Of a DNA stretch of 64,000 bases, positions 53,435 to 62,425 are shown in pieces; position 1 is the stretch's first letter, and every line of letters starts with the position of its first letter. The position numbers and the translations under genes are program-made. Under the pieces are notes generated by a model. The model saw nothing but the letters and a program-made list of their open reading frames with translations. It was not told the origin of the DNA and ran no database searches. The stretch lies in the NCBI GenBank assembly GCA_030637515.1, contig DAOWGM010000062.1:1-64000 (forward strand), read 5' to 3'. The DNA comes from Bacteroidales bacterium. Its GTDB lineage: Bacteria; Bacteroidota; Bacteroidia; Bacteroidales; UBA12077.

Positions 53435-54721
53435 ATGAATAAAAATATTCTGAAGTTAATTTTAATTGCAGTTCTTATAATATTCATTTTTAATCAATGT
53501 TCAACCTCATATAAAGCTAAAAAGCATCCTGAAGAAATTGTTCATGGTTATGTAGCTCCCGGATTCGAAGAGGTAAAAGAAGAATTCATTCGAAACTTTG
53601 TAAAAAGAAAAGAAAATGGATCAGCAATTTCAATTTATTATAAAGGCGAAAAGGTTGTTGATCTATGGGGCGGATACAGAGATGTTTTAACAAAATCGAA
53701 ATGGGAAGAGGATACAAAAGTAATCGTATTCTCAACAACAAAAGGTCTTGCTGCATTATGTTTGGCAATGGCGCATTCAAATGGTTGGCTGGATTATAAC
53801 GAAAAGGTTTCGACATATTGGTCTGAGTTTGCTCAGAATGGTAAAGAAAATATTACTGTTCGTCAATTGTTAGCACATGAAGCTGGTTTATGTCTTGTCG
53901 ATGAGGTTTTTGAAATTGATGATTTGGCAGATTTTGATTTTATTTCCACACTCATGGCACGTCAGAAACCTTTATGGGAGCCAGGAGAACAGCATGGTTA
54001 CCATTTATCAACCATGGGAATGTATATGAATGAACTTATGCGTAGAGTTGATCCAAAAGGAAGAAGTATCGGAGTGTTTTTTGATGAGGAATTGGCGAAA
54101 CCTTTTGATTTAGATTTTTATATAGGTTTGCCAGATTCGATTTCAGATGAAGAATTGTCAAAAGTATATTACCCTTCAATAGGACAGTTTATTTTTAATA
54201 TGAATAAAATGCCCGAAAAAATGAGAAAAGATTTCAGGAACAAAAAATCAATTTTATATCAGTCATTTAAAATCCCTGAAAAATTTAGTCCAAATAGTCG
54301 AGCAACCCAAAGGATTGAAATGCCTTCAGGCAACGGAATTGGTGATGCCAGATCAATAGCTAAGATTTATAGCATTTTTGCAGAAGGAGGAACAGAACTT
54401 GGTTTTAAGAAGGAGACTTACGAACTGTTGAAACAACCTGCGCAAATTCCTCCGGCTGGAGCATTTGATATTATTATGGGTTTAAATACTTATTTCGCTT
54501 ATGGATTTTTAAAACCCGGACCAGATTTACTATACGGAAATAATCAAAGTGTATTTGGCACTCCCGGTGCTGGAGGTTCATTTGGTTTTGCCGATCCTAA
54601 AAACGAAATAGGTTATGCATATGTAATGTCCAAAATGGGACTTTATTTAGTTAATGATCCACGTGAGGTAGCATTGCGAGAAGCAATGTATCGATGTGTA
54701 GAACGAATTGAAAATGAATAA
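53435..54721 (+). CDS. Beta-lactamase-fold serine hydrolase lipoprotein (EstB-like)
   Basis: A 428-aa class C beta-lactamase-family (PF00144) protein with a lipoprotein signal (FIFNQC, Cys about 22). The S-x-x-K catalytic motif is in VFSTTKGLAALCLAMAH, the second region GYHLSTMGMYMNEL fits the Y-x-S/N position, and the C-terminal GTPGAGGSFGFADPK is the usual H/KTG-like strand replacement of EstB-type esterases. It is likely a periplasmic esterase or peptidase, not a true beta-lactamase. It overlaps the next gene, so both proteins probably work together. Confidence 0.85.
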   Translation: MNKNILKLILIAVLIIFIFNQCSTSYKAKKHPEEIVHGYVAPGFEEVKEEFIRNFVKRKENGSAISIYYKGEKVVDLWGGYRDVLTKSKWEEDTKVIVFSTTKGLAALCLAMAHSNGWLDYNEKVSTYWSEFAQNGKENITVRQLLAHEAGLCLVDEVFEIDDLADFDFISTLMARQKPLWEPGEQHGYHLSTMGMYMNELMRRVDPKGRSIGVFFDEELAKPFDLDFYIGLPDSISDEELSKVYYPSIGQFIFNMNKMPEKMRKDFRNKKSILYQSFKIPEKFSPNSRATQRIEMPSGNGIGDARSIAKIYSIFAEGGTELGFKKETYELLKQPAQIPPAGAFDIIMGLNTYFAYGFLKPGPDLLYGNNQSVFGTPGAGGSFGFADPKNEIGYAYVMSKMGLYLVNDPREVALREAMYRCVERIENE

Positions 54722-55643
54722 TAAAGAAATAATAAGTTGGTTACTTAAAGGAGATGTCTCAATACAATATCAGGTTTACAGAGACTTGTTGGGAGAAGAA
54801 CGCAAAGATCTTAAAAGCAGGATTGAATTCGAGGGTTGGGGAAAACAATTTCTTTTGCTTCGTAATGAAGACGGTCATTGGGGTAAAAGTTTTTATCAAC
54901 CTAAATGGACATCAACGCATTACACTTTACTTGATTTAAAAAATCTTGAAATTTCAAATCAATGCAAATCCATTAAGGAAACAATCCAGATTATTCTCAC
55001 GCAAAATAAGGTGGAAGATGGAGGAATTCATCCGATTGGTTCCACTAAAAATAGTGATTTGTGTATTAATGGTATGGCTTTGAACTATTGTTCTTATTTT
55101 AAGGCAAATGAAAAAGATATAGAATCAATTATTGATTTTATAATATCCCACCAAATGAAAGATGGTGGCTTTAATTGCCGCATTAACAGAACAGGAGCAA
55201 AACACAGCTCATTACATACCACTATTTCTGTATTGGAAGGTATCCATGAATATAAAATTAATGGTTACACTTATCGGATTGAAGAATTAACAAAAGCAGA
55301 ACAAGAATCACAGGAATTTGTATTACAACATTGCTTATTTAAATCCGATAAAACCGGGAATATCATTGATAATAGGTTTTTGAGAATTCCATATCCTACA
55401 CGTTGGCGATACGATATTTTAAGAGCATTGGACTATTTTCAGTTTGCAAGTGTTAATTATGATAAAAGAATGCAGGATGCAATTGATGTTCTATTAAAAA
55501 AGAGAAATAAAGAGGATACTTGGAATTTGAATGCAAATTATCCTGGGAATGTTCATTTTCAAATGGAAAAGGTAGGTAAACCAAGTAGATGGAATACATT
55601 ACGTGCATTAAGAGTGCTGAAGCATTTTCAGGTAAGAAATTAA
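54714..55643 (+). CDS. Alpha/alpha-toroid (prenyltransferase/squalene-cyclase-like repeat) protein, function unknown
   Basis: A 309-aa soluble protein, no signal peptide. It has QW/GG-type repeats as seen in terpenoid-cyclase and protein prenyltransferase toroids: NEDGHWGKSFYQPKWTSTHYTLLDL, VEDGGIHPIGS...CINGMALNYCSYF, MKDGGFNCRINRTGAKHSSLHTT and DTWNLNANYPGNVHFQME. No DxDD cyclase motif is seen, so synthase activity is doubtful. I chose the ATG at 54714 over a TTG at 54708. It overlaps the serine hydrolase stop by 8 nt. The function is not known. Confidence 0.65.
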   Translation: MNNKEIISWLLKGDVSIQYQVYRDLLGEERKDLKSRIEFEGWGKQFLLLRNEDGHWGKSFYQPKWTSTHYTLLDLKNLEISNQCKSIKETIQIILTQNKVEDGGIHPIGSTKNSDLCINGMALNYCSYFKANEKDIESIIDFIISHQMKDGGFNCRINRTGAKHSSLHTTISVLEGIHEYKINGYTYRIEELTKAEQESQEFVLQHCLFKSDKTGNIIDNRFLRIPYPTRWRYDILRALDYFQFASVNYDKRMQDAIDVLLKKRNKEDTWNLNANYPGNVHFQMEKVGKPSRWNTLRALRVLKHFQVRN

Positions 55644-55687
55644 ATTGATATATTTATTCCTTCTTAATATTTTATTGGTGTTCTTTT

Positions 55688-58006
55688 ATGAAAAACAGAA
55701 CAAAATACATCATCATCTTTATATTAACATTTATTCTTTATGGGAATACTCTTTTTCATGAATATGCATTGGATGATGCACTTGTAATATCAGAAAACGA
55801 ATATACTTTAAGCGGATTTGAAGGAATTGATGACTTGTTGACCCATGAGTTTTTTAGTGGTTTTTTTGATGAAAAGAATAAAAGTTTAGTAGCAGGCGGA
55901 CGTTATCGTCCTTTATCAATGGTTACATTTGCTATTGAGTGGCAAATAATTATGGGGTCTCCTTACAAAGGGATTGATAAAGTGAGTTTAGAGAAAAGGA
56001 TGAATCGTAATGCAAATCCTGATTTTATTCTGCCTTCTCAAAAACTTCTGAAGGATTTATTAAAAACATTGCAAACGGATGATAGAAATCTTAGAAAAAA
56101 GCTGCAAGAAAGTATTTTAGAAGATGCAAATATTTTACAAGATTATGAGAAAAGGATTGTTCTTTCAAATTTGCGAAAAATGCATTCAAAAAGAAAACTA
56201 CTGCTCTTTATTAGTCATTTTCTGAATGTGTTATTATTTGCCATAACAGCTTTTATCTTGTTAATTTTACTGGAGTTTTTACTGCCAGCTTATAATTCAG
56301 ATAAATGGTATTTATCTATACCGTTTGTCGCTGTACTAATTTTTCTTGTTCATCCTATACATACAGAAGTAGTTGCAAACATTAAAGGTCGTGATGAAAT
56401 ATTATCCTTATTGGGAGCTTTATCAGCTGCTTTATTTTCTTTAAAATATATCCAAAGTAAAAAGAGTTCATATTTAATATTAAGTTTTATATTCTTTTTA
56501 ATTGCCTTGTTTTCAAAAGAAGTTGCAATAACTTTTCTTGCAATTATTCCTCTATCTATTTATTTTTTTAGAGAAAAGCTTGGAGCAAAAAATGTAATTA
56601 TTTCAATTATTCCGATAGTTGTAGCATCTGCATTTTATTTTTATGTTCGTGGTCAGGTCATCGGAGGACTATCTTTTGAAACAGGAACAGAGTTAATGAA
56701 TAATTCATTTTTGGGAATGTCTGTTTCTGAAAAATTTGCTACTGTTTTTTACACCTTATTGATGTATTTAAAGTTGCTGATAATCCCACATCCCTTAACG
56801 TACGATTATTATCCTTATCATATTTCGATTATGACATGGAGTAATATTTGGTCGTTGATTTCTTTAGTGGTTTATATATTTCTTGGGGTTTATGCACTTT
56901 TAGGTCTAAAGAAAAAGAGAATTGTATCATTCGGGATTTTCTTTTTTTTGATAGCATTATCGCCCATGTCTAATATTTTATTTCCTATTGGAGTATTTAT
57001 GAACGAACGATTTGTTTTTATTGCTTCAATTGGAATAATAATAATTCTGGCATATTTTATTTCCAATAAATTACCGACCAGAATAAAAAATCCTATTGTA
57101 ATACAATATGTTTTATTTGCCGTTCTGGTTATTTATTCCGTAAAAACTATTCATAGAAATCAGGTTTGGAAAAATGATTTTACCTTATTTACAAATGATG
57201 TGAAAATATCTGTAAATAGTGCAAAAAGTAACACTGCAGCGGGTGGTATTCTTATTGAAGAAGCCACAAAGCCAGGGAATCAAAATGTTAAAAAGGAATA
57301 TCTTGAAAAAGCGATAACATATTTGCAAAAGGCAATTGATATTCATCCAACATATAACGATGCGCTTTTACTTATGGGTAATGCTCAATGGGAATACTAC
57401 GAAAGTCTTGATAGTACATTTAAATACTACGATAGAATTCTGGAACGTGTACCCTTATATGATATAGTTTATAGGAATATTTTTGAAACCAGAATAAATG
57501 AAGTCTTTGAAGAGGAAAATAGAGCCGAAGAAAACTTAAGAATTTTACATAAGCTTAAGAAATATAATCCAAATCACTTTAGCATTAACTATTTGCTTGG
57601 TCGTATATATGGACGTTATGCAAATGATTTAGAAAAATCAAAAGAATATTTGGAAAAAGCAGCAAAAATAGATCCAAAAAATATTACGGTTTTTAAAGAT
57701 CTAGGTGTAGTATACGGTATAACAAAAGATTATAAAAAGTCGGCAGCAGCTTTGTTAAAAGCTACTGAACTTGATCCTGACGATCCAGTACTAAAAATAA
57801 ACCTAATTATGACTTATGCTAATTTAAATGATTTGCAAAATGCATTAGTTATAATGGATGAGGTTTATGAGATGGAAATTAAACCTGCAGATGCAAATAT
57901 TCTTATTAATCTTGGAACATTATTTCGGAATATGGGGAATGAAGAAAAATATCAACAATGTATAAATAAAGCTCAACAACTAAATCCTGAATTATTTAAG
58001 AAATGA
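55688..58006 (+). CDS. TMTC-like GT-C glycosyltransferase with C-terminal TPR repeats
   Basis: A 772-aa membrane protein. About ten to eleven membrane segments fill residues 5-500. The first periplasmic loop holds HEYALDDAL, an acidic pair at the position of the GT-C catalytic motif, and GGRYRPLSMVTFAIEW, which is the hallmark of TMTC-type O-mannosyltransferases. HPIHTEVVANIKGRDEILS and FSKEVAITFLAI are further TMTC-like motifs. From about residue 525 to the end there are TPR repeats. GT-C enzymes use polyprenyl-phosphate sugars as donors. The next gene, overlapping by 4 nt, encodes a DPM-like GT2 that could make this donor. The acceptor is unknown; secreted proteins are the best guess. Confidence 0.82.
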   Translation: MKNRTKYIIIFILTFILYGNTLFHEYALDDALVISENEYTLSGFEGIDDLLTHEFFSGFFDEKNKSLVAGGRYRPLSMVTFAIEWQIIMGSPYKGIDKVSLEKRMNRNANPDFILPSQKLLKDLLKTLQTDDRNLRKKLQESILEDANILQDYEKRIVLSNLRKMHSKRKLLLFISHFLNVLLFAITAFILLILLEFLLPAYNSDKWYLSIPFVAVLIFLVHPIHTEVVANIKGRDEILSLLGALSAALFSLKYIQSKKSSYLILSFIFFLIALFSKEVAITFLAIIPLSIYFFREKLGAKNVIISIIPIVVASAFYFYVRGQVIGGLSFETGTELMNNSFLGMSVSEKFATVFYTLLMYLKLLIIPHPLTYDYYPYHISIMTWSNIWSLISLVVYIFLGVYALLGLKKKRIVSFGIFFFLIALSPMSNILFPIGVFMNERFVFIASIGIIIILAYFISNKLPTRIKNPIVIQYVLFAVLVIYSVKTIHRNQVWKNDFTLFTNDVKISVNSAKSNTAAGGILIEEATKPGNQNVKKEYLEKAITYLQKAIDIHPTYNDALLLMGNAQWEYYESLDSTFKYYDRILERVPLYDIVYRNIFETRINEVFEEENRAEENLRILHKLKKYNPNHFSINYLLGRIYGRYANDLEKSKEYLEKAAKIDPKNITVFKDLGVVYGITKDYKKSAAALLKATELDPDDPVLKINLIMTYANLNDLQNALVIMDEVYEMEIKPADANILINLGTLFRNMGNEEKYQQCINKAQQLNPELFKK

Positions 58007-58755
58007 TTAACAATAAAAAAATAGTGGTTGTACTTCCTGCCTTTAATGCAGAAAAAACACTGGAGAAAACGTATTCAGAGATTCCTTTTGATATTGTTGA
58101 TGATGTAATTTTAGTCGATGATAAAAGTAATGATAAGACAGTTCAAAAGGCTAAAGATTTAGGCATTACAAAGATCTTCCTTCATGAAGAAAATCAAGGA
58201 TATGGGGCAAATCAAAAAACGTGTTACAACGAAGCACTAAATTTAGATGCCGATATTGTTGTCATGCTTCATCCTGATTATCAATATACTCCAAAGCTAA
58301 TTCCTTCGATGGCTTCACTTATTGCAGATGATGTTTATCCTGTTGTTCTTGGTTCTCGAATTTTAGGAAAAGGCGCTTTAAAAGGTGGTATGCCTTTATA
58401 TAAATATGTTTTTAATAGGATATTGACTTTTATTCAGAATATACTTATAGGAGCTAAGCTTTCAGAATATCATACCGGTTTTAGAGCATATAGTCGCGAA
58501 GTTTTGATGAAAATAAATTACAAAGCAAATTCAGACAACTTTCTTTTCGACAATCAGGTTTTAGCTCAAATCCATTATGCCGGATTTGAAATAGCAGAAA
58601 TTAATTGTCCAACAAAATATACCAATGATTCATCTTCAATTAACTTGAATAATAGTATTGTATACGGCTTAGGAGTTTTAAAAACTTCATTTCAATACTT
58701 CCTTCAAAAAATAGGTTTGGCAAAATTCCCATTTTTAGAAACTTTAGAAAATTAA
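58003..58755 (+). CDS. GT2, polyprenyl/dolichyl-phosphate sugar synthase-like
   Basis: A 250-aa GT-A glycosyltransferase. VVVLPAFNAEKTLEKTY, DDVILVDDKSNDKTVQKA, HEENQGYGANQKTCYNEAL and IVVMLHPDYQYTPKLI (metal motif altered to HPD, as in DPM/DPG synthases) match the dolichyl-phosphate sugar synthase class. GSRILGKGALKGGMPLYKY and YHTGFRAYSREVL follow. It has no strong C-terminal membrane helices, so it is probably peripheral. The start overlaps the GT-C gene stop by 4 nt (ATGA), which is strong evidence that the two are made together. Confidence 0.88.
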   Translation: MINNKKIVVVLPAFNAEKTLEKTYSEIPFDIVDDVILVDDKSNDKTVQKAKDLGITKIFLHEENQGYGANQKTCYNEALNLDADIVVMLHPDYQYTPKLIPSMASLIADDVYPVVLGSRILGKGALKGGMPLYKYVFNRILTFIQNILIGAKLSEYHTGFRAYSREVLMKINYKANSDNFLFDNQVLAQIHYAGFEIAEINCPTKYTNDSSSINLNNSIVYGLGVLKTSFQYFLQKIGLAKFPFLETLEN

Positions 58756-58799
58756 TCTAAACATATTTTATTATCATTGCGAATATAGATTCTTAGATT

Positions 58800-59561
58800 A
58801 TGAAGTACATTATTTTATGTTTTTTAGTTGGATTAATTTCTTTGACAGGCTTTTCACAGAAGCTAAACAAATTAGGGCAAATTGTGATTGATGAATTACC
58901 TAAAATGCCTGATCATAGGATTGAAAAAGTTAAAGGTGAATACAAAGTTGTAACAGATTTATTTGTTTTTGAAGGAAACACTTATTATAGCTTGCCTGAA
59001 GGTTTTATTACAAGCCTTGAAGTAGTTGACGATAAAAAGGATTATATAAAACATTATAATTCTAAAGGTAAACTGTTAGCAACTATTCTTTCAGATAGAA
59101 TAATTAATTTAAAAATTTCTAAGAGTGGTAATAAGTTGGCTTTTTTTAATACTGAAAATATTATTTTACTAAATCTACAGAATTATAAAATTGATACACT
59201 TAAAGGATCATTTATATATTCATTTACCAACGTGGGTGATTTTATTTATTATAACTCAGAAAATAAGTACATATATTATAAGGGAAACAGGATTTTAAGT
59301 GAAACTTACCCGAATCAATTCATTGAATATAAAGGAAATATTTTCATTGTTACTAAAACAGCAATTTATGAATTAGATGGACTCAATCTATTTCCTAAAT
59401 ATGTGTTTAAAGGTAAATTCTTCGATGCTAAAATTATTAATGGTGAATTTTATTTCGTAGATAAAATTGAAAAAAGAAAATCGGAAGGATTTACATTGTA
59501 TAAAACTTCCGATTTTAATAAAATAGTAATAGTCGATAAGTTGGATGATCTAAACAGATAG
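58800..59561 (+). CDS. Exported beta-rich protein of unknown function
   Basis: A 253-aa protein with a signal peptide (cleavage likely at GFSQ). The remainder alternates short strands in a way that suggests a beta-propeller-like fold (KISKSGNKLAFFNTENIILLNL, FTNVGDFIYYNSENKYIYYKG, YELDGLNLFPKYVFKG). No family is recognised. It follows the GT pair on the same strand after 44 nt and may be in the same unit. It ends one base before the convergent DDAH gene. Confidence 0.55.
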   Translation: MKYIILCFLVGLISLTGFSQKLNKLGQIVIDELPKMPDHRIEKVKGEYKVVTDLFVFEGNTYYSLPEGFITSLEVVDDKKDYIKHYNSKGKLLATILSDRIINLKISKSGNKLAFFNTENIILLNLQNYKIDTLKGSFIYSFTNVGDFIYYNSENKYIYYKGNRILSETYPNQFIEYKGNIFIVTKTAIYELDGLNLFPKYVFKGKFFDAKIINGEFYFVDKIEKRKSEGFTLYKTSDFNKIVIVDKLDDLNR

Positions 59562-59562
59562 T

Positions 59563-60321
59563 TTAAAACCTCAAAGACAAACAACTTAATCCACCATCCA
59601 TTTTTTGGAACTCTGATAATTCCAATTCAATTACTTTATATCCCAGTTTTTCAATACTTTTTTTCGTTTCAGGAAATCCTTTAGGAGTAATAACATAGTC
59701 ATTAACTCGTAATGAATTTGCTGCATATTCTTCCTCATCACTTATAATAATTTTATTATAAGAATTAAAGTCGTCTTTAGAGCAGAATTCCTTGTGCAAT
59801 AGAAGATTGTTATCTCCTAAATAATTTACACCGGTTTTAAAATGCAATAAGTTACAAACCGGAACAGAAAAAACATCATAATTATAACTTGATAATATTT
59901 TTTTTAATTGTTTTGAGCCGGGAAGATTAGTTCGATTCGATAAACCAATATAAAATTTATTATCAGCTTGCATAATATCACCGCCATCAAGGGTGCCGGG
60001 TTCTTCAATATAATGAAGCTTAAGTAAAGGTTCCAGAACTTTTTTTATTTCAACTTCTTCACCTAAACGGCGAGGATCACCAGGACGAGCAATAATTCCA
60101 AAGTCTTTTGTTACTATCGCTGTATCTTCAACAAAACATGAGTCAGGGAAGTTAGGATCAGGTTCAAGAACTACTACTTCAATACCACATTTTATTAATG
60201 CTTCGCAATAAGCATCATGTTGTTTTTGTACTAAATCAAAATCAGGTTTTCCAAGATTTGATGTAGTAATCCCATTTGCGTAAGTATGGGCAGGTTTTCT
60301 TACAATTGCTCTAGTAAACAT
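59563..60321 (-). CDS. Dimethylarginine dimethylaminohydrolase (DDAH)-type amidinohydrolase
   Basis: A 252-aa member of the guanidino-group-modifying superfamily. Conserved parts are PNFPDSCFVEDTAIV, TLDGGDIMQ, LHFKTGVNYLG with His 160, and the C-terminal KMDGGLSCLSLRF with nucleophile Cys 247. This is the size and motif set of DDAH, which turns methylated arginines into citrulline and methylamines; some bacterial relatives act on plain arginine or other guanidines. Cytoplasmic. The stop lies one base from the stop of the convergent gene. Confidence 0.9.
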   Translation of the reverse strand: MFTRAIVRKPAHTYANGITTSNLGKPDFDLVQKQHDAYCEALIKCGIEVVVLEPDPNFPDSCFVEDTAIVTKDFGIIARPGDPRRLGEEVEIKKVLEPLLKLHYIEEPGTLDGGDIMQADNKFYIGLSNRTNLPGSKQLKKILSSYNYDVFSVPVCNLLHFKTGVNYLGDNNLLLHKEFCSKDDFNSYNKIIISDEEEYAANSLRVNDYVITPKGFPETKKSIEKLGYKVIELELSEFQKMDGGLSCLSLRF

Positions 60322-60415
60322 AGAAATTACTTTTAGTATAAATCTTAAATTAATAATTAGATATTGCCCGAAATTAAACCATTTTTCTTGAAATCATTCT
60401 AAACAAAATAACAAA

Positions 60416-60448
60416 TTGAAATTATTAACTAAAAAGAATCTAATTTTA
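60416..60448 (+). promoter_or_regulatory. Putative promoter of pepF
   Basis: TTG (60416-60418), a 22-nt spacer, TAATTTTA (60441-60448), one mismatch from TAnnTTTG, 33 nt before the ATG. Confidence 0.4.
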
Positions 60449-60481
60449 ACATCTATTTATTAACAATTAACTAAGAAAAAA

Positions 60482-62365
60482 ATGAAAAAACTATCAATTT
60501 TATTATTGGCAATATTCGCATTGAATATTTTCTCCTTTGCACAAGAAGAAGCAAAGGATAAGGATTATTATAAATACAACTGGAAACTAACAGATATATA
60601 TGCTGGTTGGGATGAGTGGCAGAAGGATCTTGATTATGTACAATCGCAGATTCCTAAGTTTTTAGAATATAAAGGGAAATTAGGAACAAGTGCTGATGTT
60701 ATGTTAGAGTTTAATAAGTTTTCTGAGAAAATTTCTCAGATGGGATCAAAATTATATACCTATACTTCATTAAATCAGGATATTGATGGTAAAAATCCTA
60801 TTTATGTAACTAAAATGCAACAGTTACAAACAATGTGGATTGAAATGGGGAGAAATACAACTTGGATTCAAACAGAGTTGGCTGAAATTCCAAAAGAAAT
60901 AATTGAAAAATGGATAGCAGAAAACGAAGAGTTAGCTGTTTACGGGCACGATTATGATAGCTTTTACCGTCAGTTGGAGCATATTTTAGATGAAGAAACT
61001 CAAAAAATATCACTCTATTATAGCAAAGCTTTAGGTGCTGCATCAAATATCTATGGATCTATATCAACTGCTGATATGGAATTTCATAAAGTAACACTTA
61101 CTAATGGAGAAGAAATTATTGCCAGCCCATCTAATGTTTCAAAAATATTTGCTACCAACGAAAACCAAGAAGATAGAAAAATTGTTGCTGAGGCTAAGGC
61201 TGAAGCTTATGCAAAAAATAAAAATACCTATGCAGATATTCTTATTGGCATATATCAGAACCGATGGGCAAGTGCTCAGTTGCAAGGTTATGAAAGTTGC
61301 TTAGATGCTGTGTTAGAATCTAATAATATACATAAAGATGTGTATATGAATTTAATAGATGTGGCAGGTAATAATACTGCCGCTTTATTAAAGTATAGAG
61401 AACTTAGGAAAAAGGCATTGGGATTGGAACATTATTATATTTCTGATGATATGTTGGGATTAGGTGAATCTGAAAAGACGTATACATATGACGAAGCAGC
61501 AGAATTAGTTAAGGAGTGTTTAGAACCAATGGGAAAAGAATATAATGAGCTTTTAGGAAGTGCACTTCAAGCAGGTTGGGTTGATGTAAATGAAAAGCCA
61601 GGTAAGCGTGGAGGAGCTTATAGTTCATCTATTTATGGTGTTCACCCTTATATTCTTATGAACTGGAATGGGACACGTGATCATGTATTTACTTTAGCTC
61701 ATGAGTTTGGTCATTCAATTCACACAATGTTGTCAGGAAAATATCAACCATATACATATGCTTATTATTCAAGTATGGTTGCTGAAACTGCTTCTACTTT
61801 TAACGAGAAAATGTTACTTGATTATTTGATCAAAAACAGCAAAGATGCAAATGAAAGAATTGGGTTGTTAGTTCAGGCTATAGATAATATATCAGGTACT
61901 TTCTATCGCCAGTCACAATTTGCTGAATTTGAATATAGCCTATATTCTAAAATTGAAAACAATGAACCTCTGAATGCTGATATTATAGCTAATCTTTATG
62001 CAGAAATTGATAAAAAATATAATGGAGGGATTCATGAAGAATTAGAAAATTATTGGAATAGCTGGTCACGAGTTCATCATTTCTTTAATTATAATTATTA
62101 TGTTTATAATTATGCAGTTTCTTTTTCTTGTTCAAGTAGTTTATTTAATAAGATAAAGCAGGCTGAAACTCCTGAAGCTGCTCAAAAAGCACAAGAGAAA
62201 TATTTAGACTTATTAAAATCAGGTGGAAGCGATTATCCGGTTGAATTATTAAAAGAAGCGGGTGTTGATTTAACAACAAAAGAACCTTATTTAGCTGTTG
62301 TTAAAAGACTAGAAGAATTAGTTGATCAATTGGAGGTTGCATTAAAAGAAGCAGGGAAAATTTAA
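60482..62365 (+). CDS. pepF: Oligoendopeptidase F (M3B) with signal peptide
   Basis: Zinc metallopeptidase of 627 aa that cuts oligopeptides. The HEFGH zinc motif is at residues 407-411 in FTLAHEFGHSIHTML, with the distal Glu in VAETASTFNEKML. ISTADMEFHKVTLTNGEEI and KPGKRGGAYSSSIYG are typical of PepF. An N-terminal signal peptide (LLLAIFALNIFSFAQ) is present, whereas classical PepF is cytosolic, so this one is probably periplasmic and takes part in peptide use. It is followed by a terminator. Confidence 0.92.
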   Translation: MKKLSILLLAIFALNIFSFAQEEAKDKDYYKYNWKLTDIYAGWDEWQKDLDYVQSQIPKFLEYKGKLGTSADVMLEFNKFSEKISQMGSKLYTYTSLNQDIDGKNPIYVTKMQQLQTMWIEMGRNTTWIQTELAEIPKEIIEKWIAENEELAVYGHDYDSFYRQLEHILDEETQKISLYYSKALGAASNIYGSISTADMEFHKVTLTNGEEIIASPSNVSKIFATNENQEDRKIVAEAKAEAYAKNKNTYADILIGIYQNRWASAQLQGYESCLDAVLESNNIHKDVYMNLIDVAGNNTAALLKYRELRKKALGLEHYYISDDMLGLGESEKTYTYDEAAELVKECLEPMGKEYNELLGSALQAGWVDVNEKPGKRGGAYSSSIYGVHPYILMNWNGTRDHVFTLAHEFGHSIHTMLSGKYQPYTYAYYSSMVAETASTFNEKMLLDYLIKNSKDANERIGLLVQAIDNISGTFYRQSQFAEFEYSLYSKIENNEPLNADIIANLYAEIDKKYNGGIHEELENYWNSWSRVHHFFNYNYYVYNYAVSFSCSSSLFNKIKQAETPEAAQKAQEKYLDLLKSGGSDYPVELLKEAGVDLTTKEPYLAVVKRLEELVDQLEVALKEAGKI

Positions 62366-62382
62366 GACATTATATTAGACAA

Positions 62383-62413
62383 AAAAGGGATTGCAATAAT
62401 GTAATCCCTTTTT
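62383..62413. terminator. Terminator copy 1 beside the zinc-ribbon/ssb pair
   Basis: AAAAGGGATT / AATCCCTTTT with loop GCAATAATGT, between the convergent ends of pepF and the zinc-ribbon gene. It is nearly identical to the hairpin after ssb. Confidence 0.88.
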
Positions 62414-62425
62414 ATTTGAAAATAT

